From positions 1 through 23,381 of IMG/VR virus record IMGVR_UViG_3300032271_000233: a stretch of 23,381 nucleotides of DNA; one strand, 5' to 3'. Source of the DNA: a virus. This document shows, in pieces, positions 19,227 through 23,381 of this stretch; position 1 is the first letter of the stretch; each line of letters starts with the position of its first letter. The translations under genes and the position numbers were made by a program. The notes beneath the pieces are model-generated. The model was not told the DNA's origin. It saw only the letters and a list, made by a program, of their open reading frames with translations, and ran no database searches.

Positions 19227-19750
19227 CTACCCATACCTTGAAGGACGGTAAGGGTGGCGTTACCGCTGGTGTACGAGGTAATATTCAACCGAACGGCCTG
19301 GATTGGGAAGGCGTAGTTACCATCCGTGCGAGCCGACAGGCCGACAAGCGTGGCGTGCGTAAACACCCTGAACGTGCGGACGTTGGTGTACATACTGCCG
19401 CTGGCAGCACCGGTGTTTGCCACGGTGTAGGTGTAGCTGTTGGCGTCTACAACAGTGATGGTGTATGTGCCGTCAAGGTTAGCATCACCAGACCCTGAAA
19501 CAATAACGCAATCACCTGAAACAAGGTTGTGGCCGTTGTCAGTAATTGTTGCGGTAGTCGTCGTGCGCGACAACACGACTTGACGAAAGTCTGCATTGGG
19601 ATCATCAAAAGTGTGCTGAACAGAATAGGTGAGGTTAGCGCCGTTGCTTATCGTAACACCCAGTCCAATACCGAACGCAATTTGGATTTCGTTTACTGGA
19701 ATCCACTTAGAGATACCAGCCGCTGTGAGGGTTACACTAGTCGGTCTCAT
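19223..19750 (-). CDS. Virion structural protein with inserted Ig-like/beta domain (175 aa)
   Basis: 175 aa. The ends (MRPTSVTLTAAGISKWIPVNEIQIAFGIGLGVTIS...YAFPIQAVRLNITSYTSGNATLTVLQGMG) form one beta-rich unit, with the phrase 'AVRLNITSYTSGNATLTVLQG' usual for small phage virion proteins. Residues about 60-118 are an inserted segment 'TTTATITDNGHNLVSGDCVIVSGSGDANLDGTYTITVVDANSYTYTVANTG', the well-spread 'GH-L-x-x-GD-x-V-x-x-S-G-x-x-D-x-x-x-x-G-T-Y-x-V-T' beta module. Both start and stop overlap neighbours by ATGA. Its exact part in the particle is unknown. It precedes the two long fibres and may belong with them. Confidence 0.72.
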   Translation of the reverse strand: MRPTSVTLTAAGISKWIPVNEIQIAFGIGLGVTISNGANLTYSVQHTFDDPNADFRQVVLSRTTTTATITDNGHNLVSGDCVIVSGSGDANLDGTYTITVVDANSYTYTVANTGAASGSMYTNVRTFRVFTHATLVGLSARTDGNYAFPIQAVRLNITSYTSGNATLTVLQGMGR

Positions 19751-19953
19751 TTCGGCACCGAGATGTTCGTGACACTAGACTTGTGGTTGTACGATTGGCG
19801 GGTAGGTTGTTTTTCCGTTGGCGGCTTCTGTTCAGAATCCGGTACGTTAGCTTCCTTCATGCAGTACGGCATATGTTGCTTGCCGGTCATGTTGGGAAGC
19901 GTGTAGTGCTTCATCGGCTTGCCGCTTGACGGCAACTTAATGCGATTCGACAT
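19747..19953 (-). CDS. Small basic protein of unknown function (68 aa)
   Basis: Start at ATG 19953 (MSNRIKLPSSGKPMKHYTLP), supported by AAGGAG 9 bases upstream. The frame continues open upstream to 20079, but that part lies in the small terminase gene in another frame and has no ribosome site. The gene overlaps the end of the small terminase gene by 17 bases and its stop overlaps the next start (ATGA). The protein is basic, Pro/Lys/Ser/Gln-rich and probably disordered after residue 35. I do not recognise a family. Confidence 0.65.
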   Translation of the reverse strand: MSNRIKLPSSGKPMKHYTLPNMTGKQHMPYCMKEANVPDSEQKPPTEKQPTRQSYNHKSSVTNISVPK

Positions 19954-20431
19954 TTGTAAATTCTCCTTCAATAGCTTGAGCTTTTTTCTGGTTGAGGAGG
20001 CCGACAAGCCGCTCGCCCAGTACGTTAAGGTGAACGTGCATATCGCCAGTGGCAATTTGAGGGGTGTTGTCTCGAGCACCGTAACCTAGGGCACGGGAGG
20101 AAAGCTCGAGGGTACGCAGGGCCAGGTTGTCGGGAATCTGGTGGGAAGGCTTGTTAAGCTTTTCGCGGATGATGTCAAGGGAGCGGGCAACGATACCCTT
20201 GAACTGTTCCTCTACGGTGGCACGCACTGTAGGATCAATAAGTTCTTTTGTACGTTCCGCCAGCCTCGACTGGAAAGCATCGGAAGAAATGATCTGGGAG
20301 ATCCAGGAAGGGGTGTAGCCGAACTTCGTTGCCAGTTCGTTTTGGGAAATGCCAGGGAACGCAATGATCTGATCAATCATAGCGTCATGGGTATAATGAA
20401 CCTTGGCAATTGCTTGCCCCTCTGTGCTCAC
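19937..20431 (-). CDS. terS: Terminase small subunit (probable)
   Basis: 164 aa from GTG 20431 with AGGAG 7 bases upstream. Residues about 15-50 (HDAMIDQIIAFPGISQNELATKFGYTPSWISQIISSDAFQSRL) contain a clear helix-turn-helix, 'SQNELATKFGYTPSWISQII', followed by a helical oligomerisation region (EEQFKGIVARSLDIIREKL, LALRTLELSSRALGYGA). This is the plan of small terminases that recognise phage DNA. It is the first gene of the late operon, directly after the promoter at 20465-20493. An alternative is a transcriptional regulator, but the ALRTLELSSRALGYGAR segment is typical of the terminase type. About 5.5 kb of fibre and small genes separate it from the large subunit. Confidence 0.75.
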   Translation of the reverse strand: MSTEGQAIAKVHYTHDAMIDQIIAFPGISQNELATKFGYTPSWISQIISSDAFQSRLAERTKELIDPTVRATVEEQFKGIVARSLDIIREKLNKPSHQIPDNLALRTLELSSRALGYGARDNTPQIATGDMHVHLNVLGERLVGLLNQKKAQAIEGEFTNVESH

Positions 20432-20464
20432 AGTATGACTCCTGAACGTCCCAACTTGGGGCCG

Positions 20465-20493
20465 ATTCTAAGCCTGTTTTTTCAAGTAGTCAA
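20465..20493 (-). promoter_or_regulatory. Sigma-70-type promoter for the late (virion) operon
   Basis: On the minus strand TTGACT (20493-20488) and TAGAAT (20470-20465) are separated by exactly 17 bases, 5/6 matches each to the consensus boxes. The 27 bases upstream of the -35 (to about 20520) are nearly all A/T (TTTAAAATATATC), like an UP element. Transcription would start near 20458, leaving about a 27-base leader before the GTG of the small terminase gene. Confidence 0.8.
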
Positions 20494-20545
20494 GATATAT
20501 TTTAAACATCTTTGAAAATTTTTTTGTGCAACTGGTAAAAGTTTT

Positions 20546-20579
20546 TATGGACGTATACTCGAAGGGGTATATGGACATA
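20546..20579. promoter_or_regulatory. 34-bp palindrome, copy S2
   Basis: Arms TATGGACGTATAC and GTATATGGACATA flank an 8-base centre. The arms pair over 11 of 13 positions (one as G-T), and the two mismatches fall at arm positions 5-6. It lies 53 bases upstream of the late promoter's -35 box and is followed by CAATG, as copy S3 is. Confidence 0.75.
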
Positions 20580-20720
20580 CAATGAGAGGCGATTTGCGCG
20601 GCCAAAAAAGGGGGGTATATCATGGGTGCGGGTGGCCGTCGATCGCGTCACCATGGGCGTCTAATGCGGTTATACGGTGTTCGATCTCGGGGCGTTCCAT
20701 ATCAGAGCTGGTGCGCCAGG

Positions 20721-20754
20721 TGTGTCCATATATCTCGACGGGTATATGTCCATA
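20721..20754. promoter_or_regulatory. 34-bp palindrome, copy S3
   Basis: Arms TGTGTCCATATAT and GTATATGTCCATA flank an 8-base centre (CTCGACGG). The mismatches are again at arm positions 5-6. It starts 175 bases to the right of S2 in the same alignment and is also followed by CAATG. Like S1 and S2 it carries CTC-N4-GGTATA around the centre, except for one base. Confidence 0.72.
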
Positions 20755-20890
20755 CAATGTGGGAACTTTGCGCGCAGGAGAATGGGTTTAGCGCCCCCCA
20801 CGCGCTCAGCGATTTTCCCCCTCCCCGGCTGAGTATGTATCAAGTTGCCGGGCAAATGCGACTGATTCTCATTTGCAACTGAGTTGTGCG

Positions 20891-20992
20891 GTGCAACATT
20901 TCAGCACGCGCGTGCGGTTATGCTGCGGTGCAACAAAGGATGGTGGCATGGTGCAGTGCAACAAAACCCGGCTGGATTGTTGCAGTGCAACA
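20891..20992 (+). repeat. Four direct GTGCAACA repeats (iteron-like)
   Basis: Copies of GTGCAACA start at 20891, 20928, 20956 and 20985 (spacings 37, 28, 29). The last is part of a perfect inverted repeat, TGTTGCA-G-TGCAACA (20978-20992). A fifth GTGCAAC lies at 20526. The near-regular spacing of about three helical turns fits a protein-binding array for replication initiation or repression. Confidence 0.7.
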
Positions 20993-21043
20993 TAGAAGTC
21001 GGCGGCAAGTGGCGCGCACGCAACACAATAAAACTAACCGGAC

Positions 21044-21080
21044 TGGTAAAAACAAATATCAAAGTTTTTTTAAAAAATAG
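21044..21080. other. AT-rich tract next to the GTGCAACA repeats
   Basis: The stretch has T and A runs (AAAGTTTTTTTAAAAAATAG) with few G or C, about 50 bases after the last GTGCAACA copy. It could be an easily melted element of an origin or an UP-type element for the gene at 21242. Neither is shown. Confidence 0.45.
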
Positions 21081-21241
21081 TTGCATCCGTTGCGGAGTTC
21101 GATTAATCTACTTACATGGTGATTGACAACCACCTACGGACGCCCCAGCGGTGCTCCGCGTTTTTTAACAATCAGCCGCTCGCTATTTTTCTGACTTCCA
21201 TTTCGGGGGTTGGACGGGCGGCTTTTACATGGAGAAGTGAA

Positions 21242-21715
21242 ATGAAGTGCGAAGTGAACTTTTCGATTGAAGAAGTGCGGTTTGTGTCGGAAGAAGGTGA
21301 CATTGTTGGGTTAACACTCGGCACATTGTCAGACGACATCAAAAAGCAGCTCATGTTGCATGGGTTGAAGCAGAAGCTTGGTGATGCGGCTGCCATGTCG
21401 CGTGACCCAGTAACTGGTAAATCAGCGAGTGAGGGCGAGAAGCTTCTCGCGATTCGCGAAGTCGCCGATATGTTGCTTTCTGGCAACTGGACGAAGCCCC
21501 GTGGCGCATCTAACCTTGACTCGGACTTGGTGAAGGCTCTGATCGAATTGAAAGGTGAAGACAAAGCCCAGGCTATTCGTGCGGCAGTGAAGGGATGGGA
21601 CAAAGCCCAGAAGCTTGCCGTGTCGTTGAAGCCCGAAGTTGCCGCGATTATCCAGCGGCTGCAGAGTGCGAAGACTTCGAGCATTGACGTTGACGATATG
21701 CTGAGCGACCTGTGA
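21242..21715 (+). CDS. Conserved phage protein of unknown function (157 aa), probable early gene
   Basis: Start chosen at ATG 21242 (MKCEVNFSIEEVRFVSEEGD) because GGAG lies 7 bases upstream. The frame stays open back to 21116 but that extension has no ribosome site and odd composition. The core 'LSDDIKKQLMLHGLKQKLGDAAAMSRDPVTGKSASEGEKLLAIREVADMLLSGNWT' recalls a small protein common in environmental phages ('LP-x-x-V-x-x-x-L-x-L-H-G-L-x-Q-K-x-G-D...A-x-x-L-x-x-G-x-W'), whose role is unknown to me. The C-terminal half is helical and basic (ELKGEDKAQAIRAAVKGWDKAQKLAVSLKPEVAAIIQRLQSAK), then ends in an acidic tail (SIDVDDMLSDL). It is a one-gene unit closed by a terminator. Confidence 0.8.
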   Translation: MKCEVNFSIEEVRFVSEEGDIVGLTLGTLSDDIKKQLMLHGLKQKLGDAAAMSRDPVTGKSASEGEKLLAIREVADMLLSGNWTKPRGASNLDSDLVKALIELKGEDKAQAIRAAVKGWDKAQKLAVSLKPEVAAIIQRLQSAKTSSIDVDDMLSDL

Positions 21716-21720
21716 TCCTG

Positions 21721-21749
21721 AGGGGGGGCGAAAGCCTCCCCTTTTTTTT
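21721..21749 (+). terminator. Intrinsic terminator after the 157-aa gene
   Basis: A GC-rich 9-bp stem (21721-21729 with 21734-21742, one G-T pair) carries a GAAA tetraloop and is followed by a run of eight T (21742-21749). It begins 6 bases after the stop codon, so it ends this single-gene transcript cleanly. Confidence 0.93.
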
Positions 21750-21896
21750 ACCTTGAAACCCTGGGAAGTGTGCATGGTACGCAGGCTACGCAACGAGAAG
21801 ATAGCATTGTACGCAGCCACACTACCACAACCACCACAACCACCATGTCGGGGGGCATACCTTTTGGTTCTCAGTTTTAATTGTCTAAGTGTTTTA

Positions 21897-21913
21897 TTTT
21901 TTTTTTTTTTTTT
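21897..21913 (+). repeat. 17-base T homopolymer
   Basis: Seventeen consecutive T, preceded by TTTTA. It sits in the centre of two inverted CA/GT-rich arms. Its length could vary by slippage or be a sequencing artefact. Confidence 0.9.
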
Positions 21914-22014
21914 CTTATAAGACATACAAACACAAGAGCCTGACGGGGCAAAAGGGTATGGGGGGATAAGGTGGTAGTGGTGGTAGTGATTGTTGTTGTG
22001 GTGTTATTACTTGG

Positions 22015-22043
22015 TTGACAAATGCCGCCGACTCGGGTATACT
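22015..22043 (+). promoter_or_regulatory. Near-consensus sigma-70 promoter for the small-gene cluster
   Basis: TTGACA (22015-22020, perfect) and TATACT (22038-22043, 5/6) are separated by exactly 17 bases. Transcription would begin near 22050 and give a leader of about 40 bases before ATG 22092. The -10 region, CGGGTATACTCC, resembles the core of the 34-bp palindromes (GGGTATA and GTATACTC). Confidence 0.88.
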
Positions 22044-22091
22044 CCGTCATGAAGTGGACGCAATACCGCGCACACGTTCAAGGAGACTCGA

Positions 22092-22319
22092 ATGTTTAAG
22101 TTCATTTTGATTCAAGGCGGCAACGCCTATCGCCTGGAGCCGTACACGCTGCCCGGTGGCGTGAAGCAGATGGCACTCGTCGAAGCCCCGGTCATGGCAG
22201 ACGGCTCGATTGACAACAACTGGGGCGCGGTCGACTACAACGAAGTCGACGACAAAGAGAACCTGTTCAACATCCTCAAGACTTTGTTCGGTTTGCAAAA
22301 GGAGCACGGCAATGAATAG
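22092..22319 (+). CDS. Small acidic protein of unknown function (75 aa), first gene of early cluster
   Basis: 75 aa with an ideal ribosome site (AAGGAG, 6 bases). The sequence MFKFILIQGGNAYRLEPYTLPGG starts with a short beta strand, is acidic overall (VDYNEVDDKEN) and ends in a helix (LFNILKTLFGLQKEHGNE). I recognise no family. Being first after a near-perfect promoter it should be strongly expressed at once on infection, like host take-over proteins of other phages, but that is inference. Its last 8 bases overlap the next start. Confidence 0.8.
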   Translation: MFKFILIQGGNAYRLEPYTLPGGVKQMALVEAPVMADGSIDNNWGAVDYNEVDDKENLFNILKTLFGLQKEHGNE

Positions 22320-22551
22320 ACCTTTGTATAAGATTGCTTACGAGATTCGTTGTGACTGGTTCAATCTCAGCCCACACGCGAAGCCTTACCTCGATGCGAT
22401 GAGCACGCTGGACGATATTGCTGACAACTACTACGCAGATAGCGGCGAGTCAGTTGTTGCGTATTTTCTTGCCAATGCCGCCGGTTGGAAGGGTGCGACG
22501 GCGCGTGCAATCAAGACTGAGTTGAAGCAAATGCTGAAGGGATGCAAGTAG
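22312..22551 (+). CDS. Conserved small phage protein (79 aa)
   Basis: Start at ATG 22312 (MNRPLYKIAYEIRCDW), supported by AAGGAG 7 bases upstream and an 8-base overlap with the 75-aa gene. The frame upstream is a Thr/Ser-rich shadow. The pattern 'RPLYKIAYEIRCDW...AKPYLDAMSTLDDIADNYYADSGESVVAYFLANAAGWKGATARAIKTELKQML' is common in small proteins of many phages ('I-x-x-x-Y-x-x-D-S-x-x-x-x-x-x-Y-F-L-A-N-A-x-x-W-x-G-x-x-A-R-x-I-K-x-E-L'). Function unknown, soluble and helical. Confidence 0.85.
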   Translation: MNRPLYKIAYEIRCDWFNLSPHAKPYLDAMSTLDDIADNYYADSGESVVAYFLANAAGWKGATARAIKTELKQMLKGCK

Positions 22552-22561
22552 TGTATCCTCG

Positions 22562-22585
22562 AGGGGGTTGGGCAACCAGCCCCCT
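22562..22585 (+). promoter_or_regulatory. Strong RNA hairpin with GCAA tetraloop between two early genes
   Basis: AGGGGGTTGG (22562-22571) pairs with CCAGCCCCCT (22576-22585) over 10 bp with one G-T pair. The loop GCAA is a GNRA tetraloop. No T-run follows, so termination is unlikely. It lies between the 79-aa stop and the 83-aa start, so it may protect or process the transcript. Confidence 0.85.
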
Positions 22586-22617
22586 GTGGGATGCAAGGTC
22601 GCATCATGGAGACAATC

Positions 22618-22869
22618 ATGCAATATCCTAAGATTATCCGCATCGGCAAGCCGCGCGTCGGTGATGTCAGCTTTCTTGTTCGTGTCAAGTTTCCGCGCGG
22701 TTACAGCCGCGATCTCATGGCAGAGTGGGCTTACAAAAAGTTCGATACTCGCTGCCATCACACATATGACTGCTGCGGCAACACATACTACCACGCTTAT
22801 ATGCACAAGGCGTTCCGCGACAAGCGTAACGAGTGGATGATTCCTGTATATGGTGTGGTGAACATCTGA
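22618..22869 (+). CDS. Cys/His-rich small protein (83 aa)
   Basis: Start chosen at ATG 22618 because GGAG is 6 bases upstream. ATGs at 22591 and 22606 are possible but less well served. The first half is beta-rich and basic (YPKIIRIGKPRVGDVSFLVRVKFPRGYSRDL), followed by 'AEWAYKKFDTRCHHTYDCCGNTYYHAYMHKAFR', which places Cys-His-His, Cys-Cys, His and His within 20 residues and could bind zinc. I recognise no named family. The stop overlaps the next ATG (TGATG). Confidence 0.75.
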   Translation: MQYPKIIRIGKPRVGDVSFLVRVKFPRGYSRDLMAEWAYKKFDTRCHHTYDCCGNTYYHAYMHKAFRDKRNEWMIPVYGVVNI

Positions 22870-23075
22870 TGCCATCGTTCGAAGCGGGTCGTTTATGCCG
22901 CTGCGGTGACTGCGACGACTGCCTCTTCTACAAGGACACCATGTCCAAACGGGAGGCAGCCGCTCGCGAAGTAAAGCATTGCGTCGTGGCAATGCACAAG
23001 TCAAATCTTATCGTAGTCACTGACCGCGAAATTCTCAAGCAATTAAATCGTCCAGGCCGGACACTAGGAAACTGA
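22869..23075 (+). CDS. Small zinc-ribbon-like protein (68 aa)
   Basis: ATG 22869 overlaps the preceding stop (TGATG), so translation is by coupling. Upstream sequence has only a weak ribosome site. The start MPSFEAGRLCRCGDCDDCLFYKDT contains a Cys-x-Cys-x-x-Cys-x-x-Cys cluster (residues 10-18), a likely metal site. The rest is helical and charged (MSKREAAAREVKHCVVAMHKSNLIVVTDREILKQLNRPGRTLG). A small nucleic-acid- or protein-binding early protein is plausible, but no family is recognised. A longer frame from 22833 is an artefact of overlap with the 83-aa gene. Confidence 0.68.
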   Translation: MPSFEAGRLCRCGDCDDCLFYKDTMSKREAAAREVKHCVVAMHKSNLIVVTDREILKQLNRPGRTLGN

Positions 23076-23076
23076 A

Positions 23077-23235
23077 ATGAAATCCTTAGCAAACATCGCC
23101 GCAATCGGCACAGGTATTCTTTTCGTGACAGCCGCCGACGGCACACCCTTATACGTTCAGCTCGGCTTGTTCGTTGCCGCGCTGTGCTTTGCTTACGCAG
23201 CATGGAGTCTCAATGATAGCTCTAACAATAATTAA
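23077..23235 (+). CDS. Tiny membrane protein (52 aa)
   Basis: A short gene starting one base after the preceding stop, with AGGA 7 bases before ATG 23077. Its product, MKSLANIAAIGTGILFVTAADG followed by TPLYVQLGLFVAALCFAYAAWSLNDSSNNN, has two hydrophobic segments (about residues 4-19 and 24-45) separated by a short polar turn, so it is a small inner-membrane hairpin protein. The Asn/Ser end is polar. The last 23 bases overlap the next gene. Function is not evident. Confidence 0.72.
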   Translation: MKSLANIAAIGTGILFVTAADGTPLYVQLGLFVAALCFAYAAWSLNDSSNNN

Positions 23236-23311
23236 GTGGATCTTGCTTTCTTGGGTAGTGTATGGTATACTACTCGCGTTAGGTGTGGCAATGCCAAAGG
23301 AAACTAAATAA
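23213..23311 (+). CDS. Tiny single-pass membrane protein (32 aa)
   Basis: GGAG lies 5 bases before ATG 23213. The product starts MIALTIIKWILLSWVVYG, continues ILLALGVAMP and ends KETK, so it is one hydrophobic helix with a basic end. It overlaps the 52-aa gene by 23 bases in another frame, and its stop overlaps the next ATG (TAATG). The overlap arrangement recalls spanin or toxin-like pairs but there is no lipobox, so no role is proposed. Confidence 0.6.
   Translation: MIALTIIKWILLSWVVYGILLALGVAMPKETK
23243..23271 (+). promoter_or_regulatory. Possible extended -10 promoter inside the 32-aa gene
   Basis: TGGTATACT (TATACT at 23266-23271, extended by TG) has TTGCTT 17 bases upstream. The -35 is a weak match (3/6). 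It could give extra transcription of the genes to the right, or be a chance match in AT-rich coding DNA. Confidence 0.4.
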
Positions 23312-23381
23312 TGATGCTTACTGGTAAGAATCAGATCAGGTACTTTCAGCTCGCGGCCGCGAAAGGCGCGATCAAGCTGGA
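23311..23381 (+). CDS. Phage protein of unknown function, N-terminal 23 residues (cut by window edge)
   Basis: ATG 23311 overlaps the stop of the 32-aa gene (TAATG) and has AAGGAA 8 bases upstream. A second ATG follows at once. The visible part, MMLTGKNQIRYFQLAAAKGA then IKLE, has the 'M-x-T-G-K-x-Q-I-x-x-x-x-L-x-x-x-x-A-x-K-L-E' outline of a small conserved phage protein often seen in early regions. Function unknown, and the rest is outside the window. Confidence 0.65.
   Translation, partial: MMLTGKNQIRYFQLAAAKGAIKL

Larger units (their letters stand above)
20432..21241. other. Non-coding control region between late and probable early genes
   Basis: This 810-base stretch between divergently read genes has no convincing gene. 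Short open frames here lack ribosome sites and have arbitrary composition. It contains the late promoter (20465-20493), two copies of the 34-bp palindrome (20546, 20721), a partial copy near 20611 (GGGTATAT followed by CATGGG), four GTGCAACA repeats (20891-20992), an isolated GTGCAAC at 20526 and an AT-rich tract at 21044-21080. No convincing sigma-70 promoter for the 157-aa gene to the right could be fixed. Confidence 0.75.
21750..22091. other. Non-coding gap with inverted CA/GT-rich arms, T17 run and promoter
   Basis: No gene is seen. From left to right there is a C/A-rich arm (21820-21844), a CATACCTTTTGG segment (21856-21867), a run of 17 T (21897-21913), a CAAAAGGGTATG segment (21949-21960), and a G/T-rich arm (21970-21994). 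About 20 of 25 bases of the two outer arms are complementary. The sigma-70 promoter for the small-gene cluster follows at 22015, then its leader with AAGGAG. Confidence 0.75.

Noticed and set aside
20582-20882. Short plus-strand open frames in the control region
   Set aside because: They lack ribosome sites, have arbitrary composition and overlap the palindromes.
20891-20992. GTGCAACA repeats as a CRISPR array
   Set aside because: The repeat is only 8 bases and the spacing varies from 28 to 37 bases. There is no long repeat and no cas gene.
21123-21151. TTGACA at 21123 as a promoter for the 157-aa gene
   Set aside because: The hexamer is perfect, but the sequence 17 bases later (CAGCGG) and its surroundings hold no -10 box.
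21148-21166. Terminator-like stem GCGG-TGCT-CCGC followed by six T
   Set aside because: The stem is only four base pairs. It might be a weak attenuator, but the support is too thin to list.
21116-21241. Upstream extension of the 157-aa gene
   Set aside because: There is no ribosome site near 21116, the extra residues are unlike the rest, and GGAG precedes the ATG at 21242.
21172-21684. A 170-codon minus-strand frame opposite the 157-aa gene
   Set aside because: It is antisense to a gene with a good ribosome site and a terminator on the plus strand.
22210-22311. Upstream extension of the 79-aa gene
   Set aside because: The extension is a Thr/Ser-rich out-of-frame reading of the 75-aa gene, whereas ATG 22312 has AAGGAG.

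Overview
The window is part of the genome of a tailed double-stranded DNA phage (Caudoviricetes). It carries large terminase, a P22-type portal, scaffold, major capsid, P22 gp4-like and gp10-like neck/tail proteins, fibres and the start of a probable ejection protein. No tail tube, sheath or tape-measure gene is seen, so a short-tailed (podovirus-like) particle is the best reading. The host cannot be fixed from the sequence. The clear sigma-70-type promoters and strong AAGGAG ribosome sites indicate a bacterium with ordinary housekeeping signals.

Layout. Bases 1-20431 are one late (virion) operon of 26 genes on the minus strand, read from right to left. In order of transcription: small terminase (20431), three small or structural proteins and two long fibres (19953-15551), four small proteins, large terminase (14405-12951), portal, an 84-aa protein overlapping the portal, a GroES-like co-chaperonin, scaffold, two head proteins, major capsid (8410-7487), a capsid/neck-associated protein, a 122-aa protein, the gp4-like and gp10-like proteins, a collagen-like fibre, a cupin, a repeat fibre, a second cupin and the 5' part of a probable ejection gene cut by the left edge. 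Many junctions are ATGA, GTGA or TAATG stop/start overlaps, so translation is strongly coupled. A strong promoter (TTGACT-17-TAGAAT with an AT-rich upstream element) lies at 20465-20493 and reads into this operon.

The 0.8 kb between 20432 and 21241 is non-coding and is the control centre. It holds two copies of a 34-bp palindrome whose third copy lies just after the capsid gene at 7442, four GTGCAACA repeats, and an AT-rich tract. These suggest a regulator or replication-initiator binding region.

From 21242 rightward the plus strand carries small, probably early genes. A 157-aa gene ends in a perfect intrinsic terminator. A 376-base gap follows, with a 17-T run between C/A-rich and G/T-rich inverted arms, ending in a near-consensus sigma-70 promoter (TTGACA-17-TATACT). 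That promoter drives tightly packed genes of 75, 79, 83, 68, 52 and 32 aa plus a partial one, including two Cys-rich proteins and two overlapping tiny membrane proteins. No replication, integrase or lysis gene is recognised, and no tRNA or CRISPR array was noticed.

The most unusual items are the 34-bp palindrome family, the iteron-like region, the overprinted portal end, the GroES-like gene in the head cassette, the cupin/fibre/cupin block, and a tandem GTGTA-type repeat inserted in the gp10-like protein.
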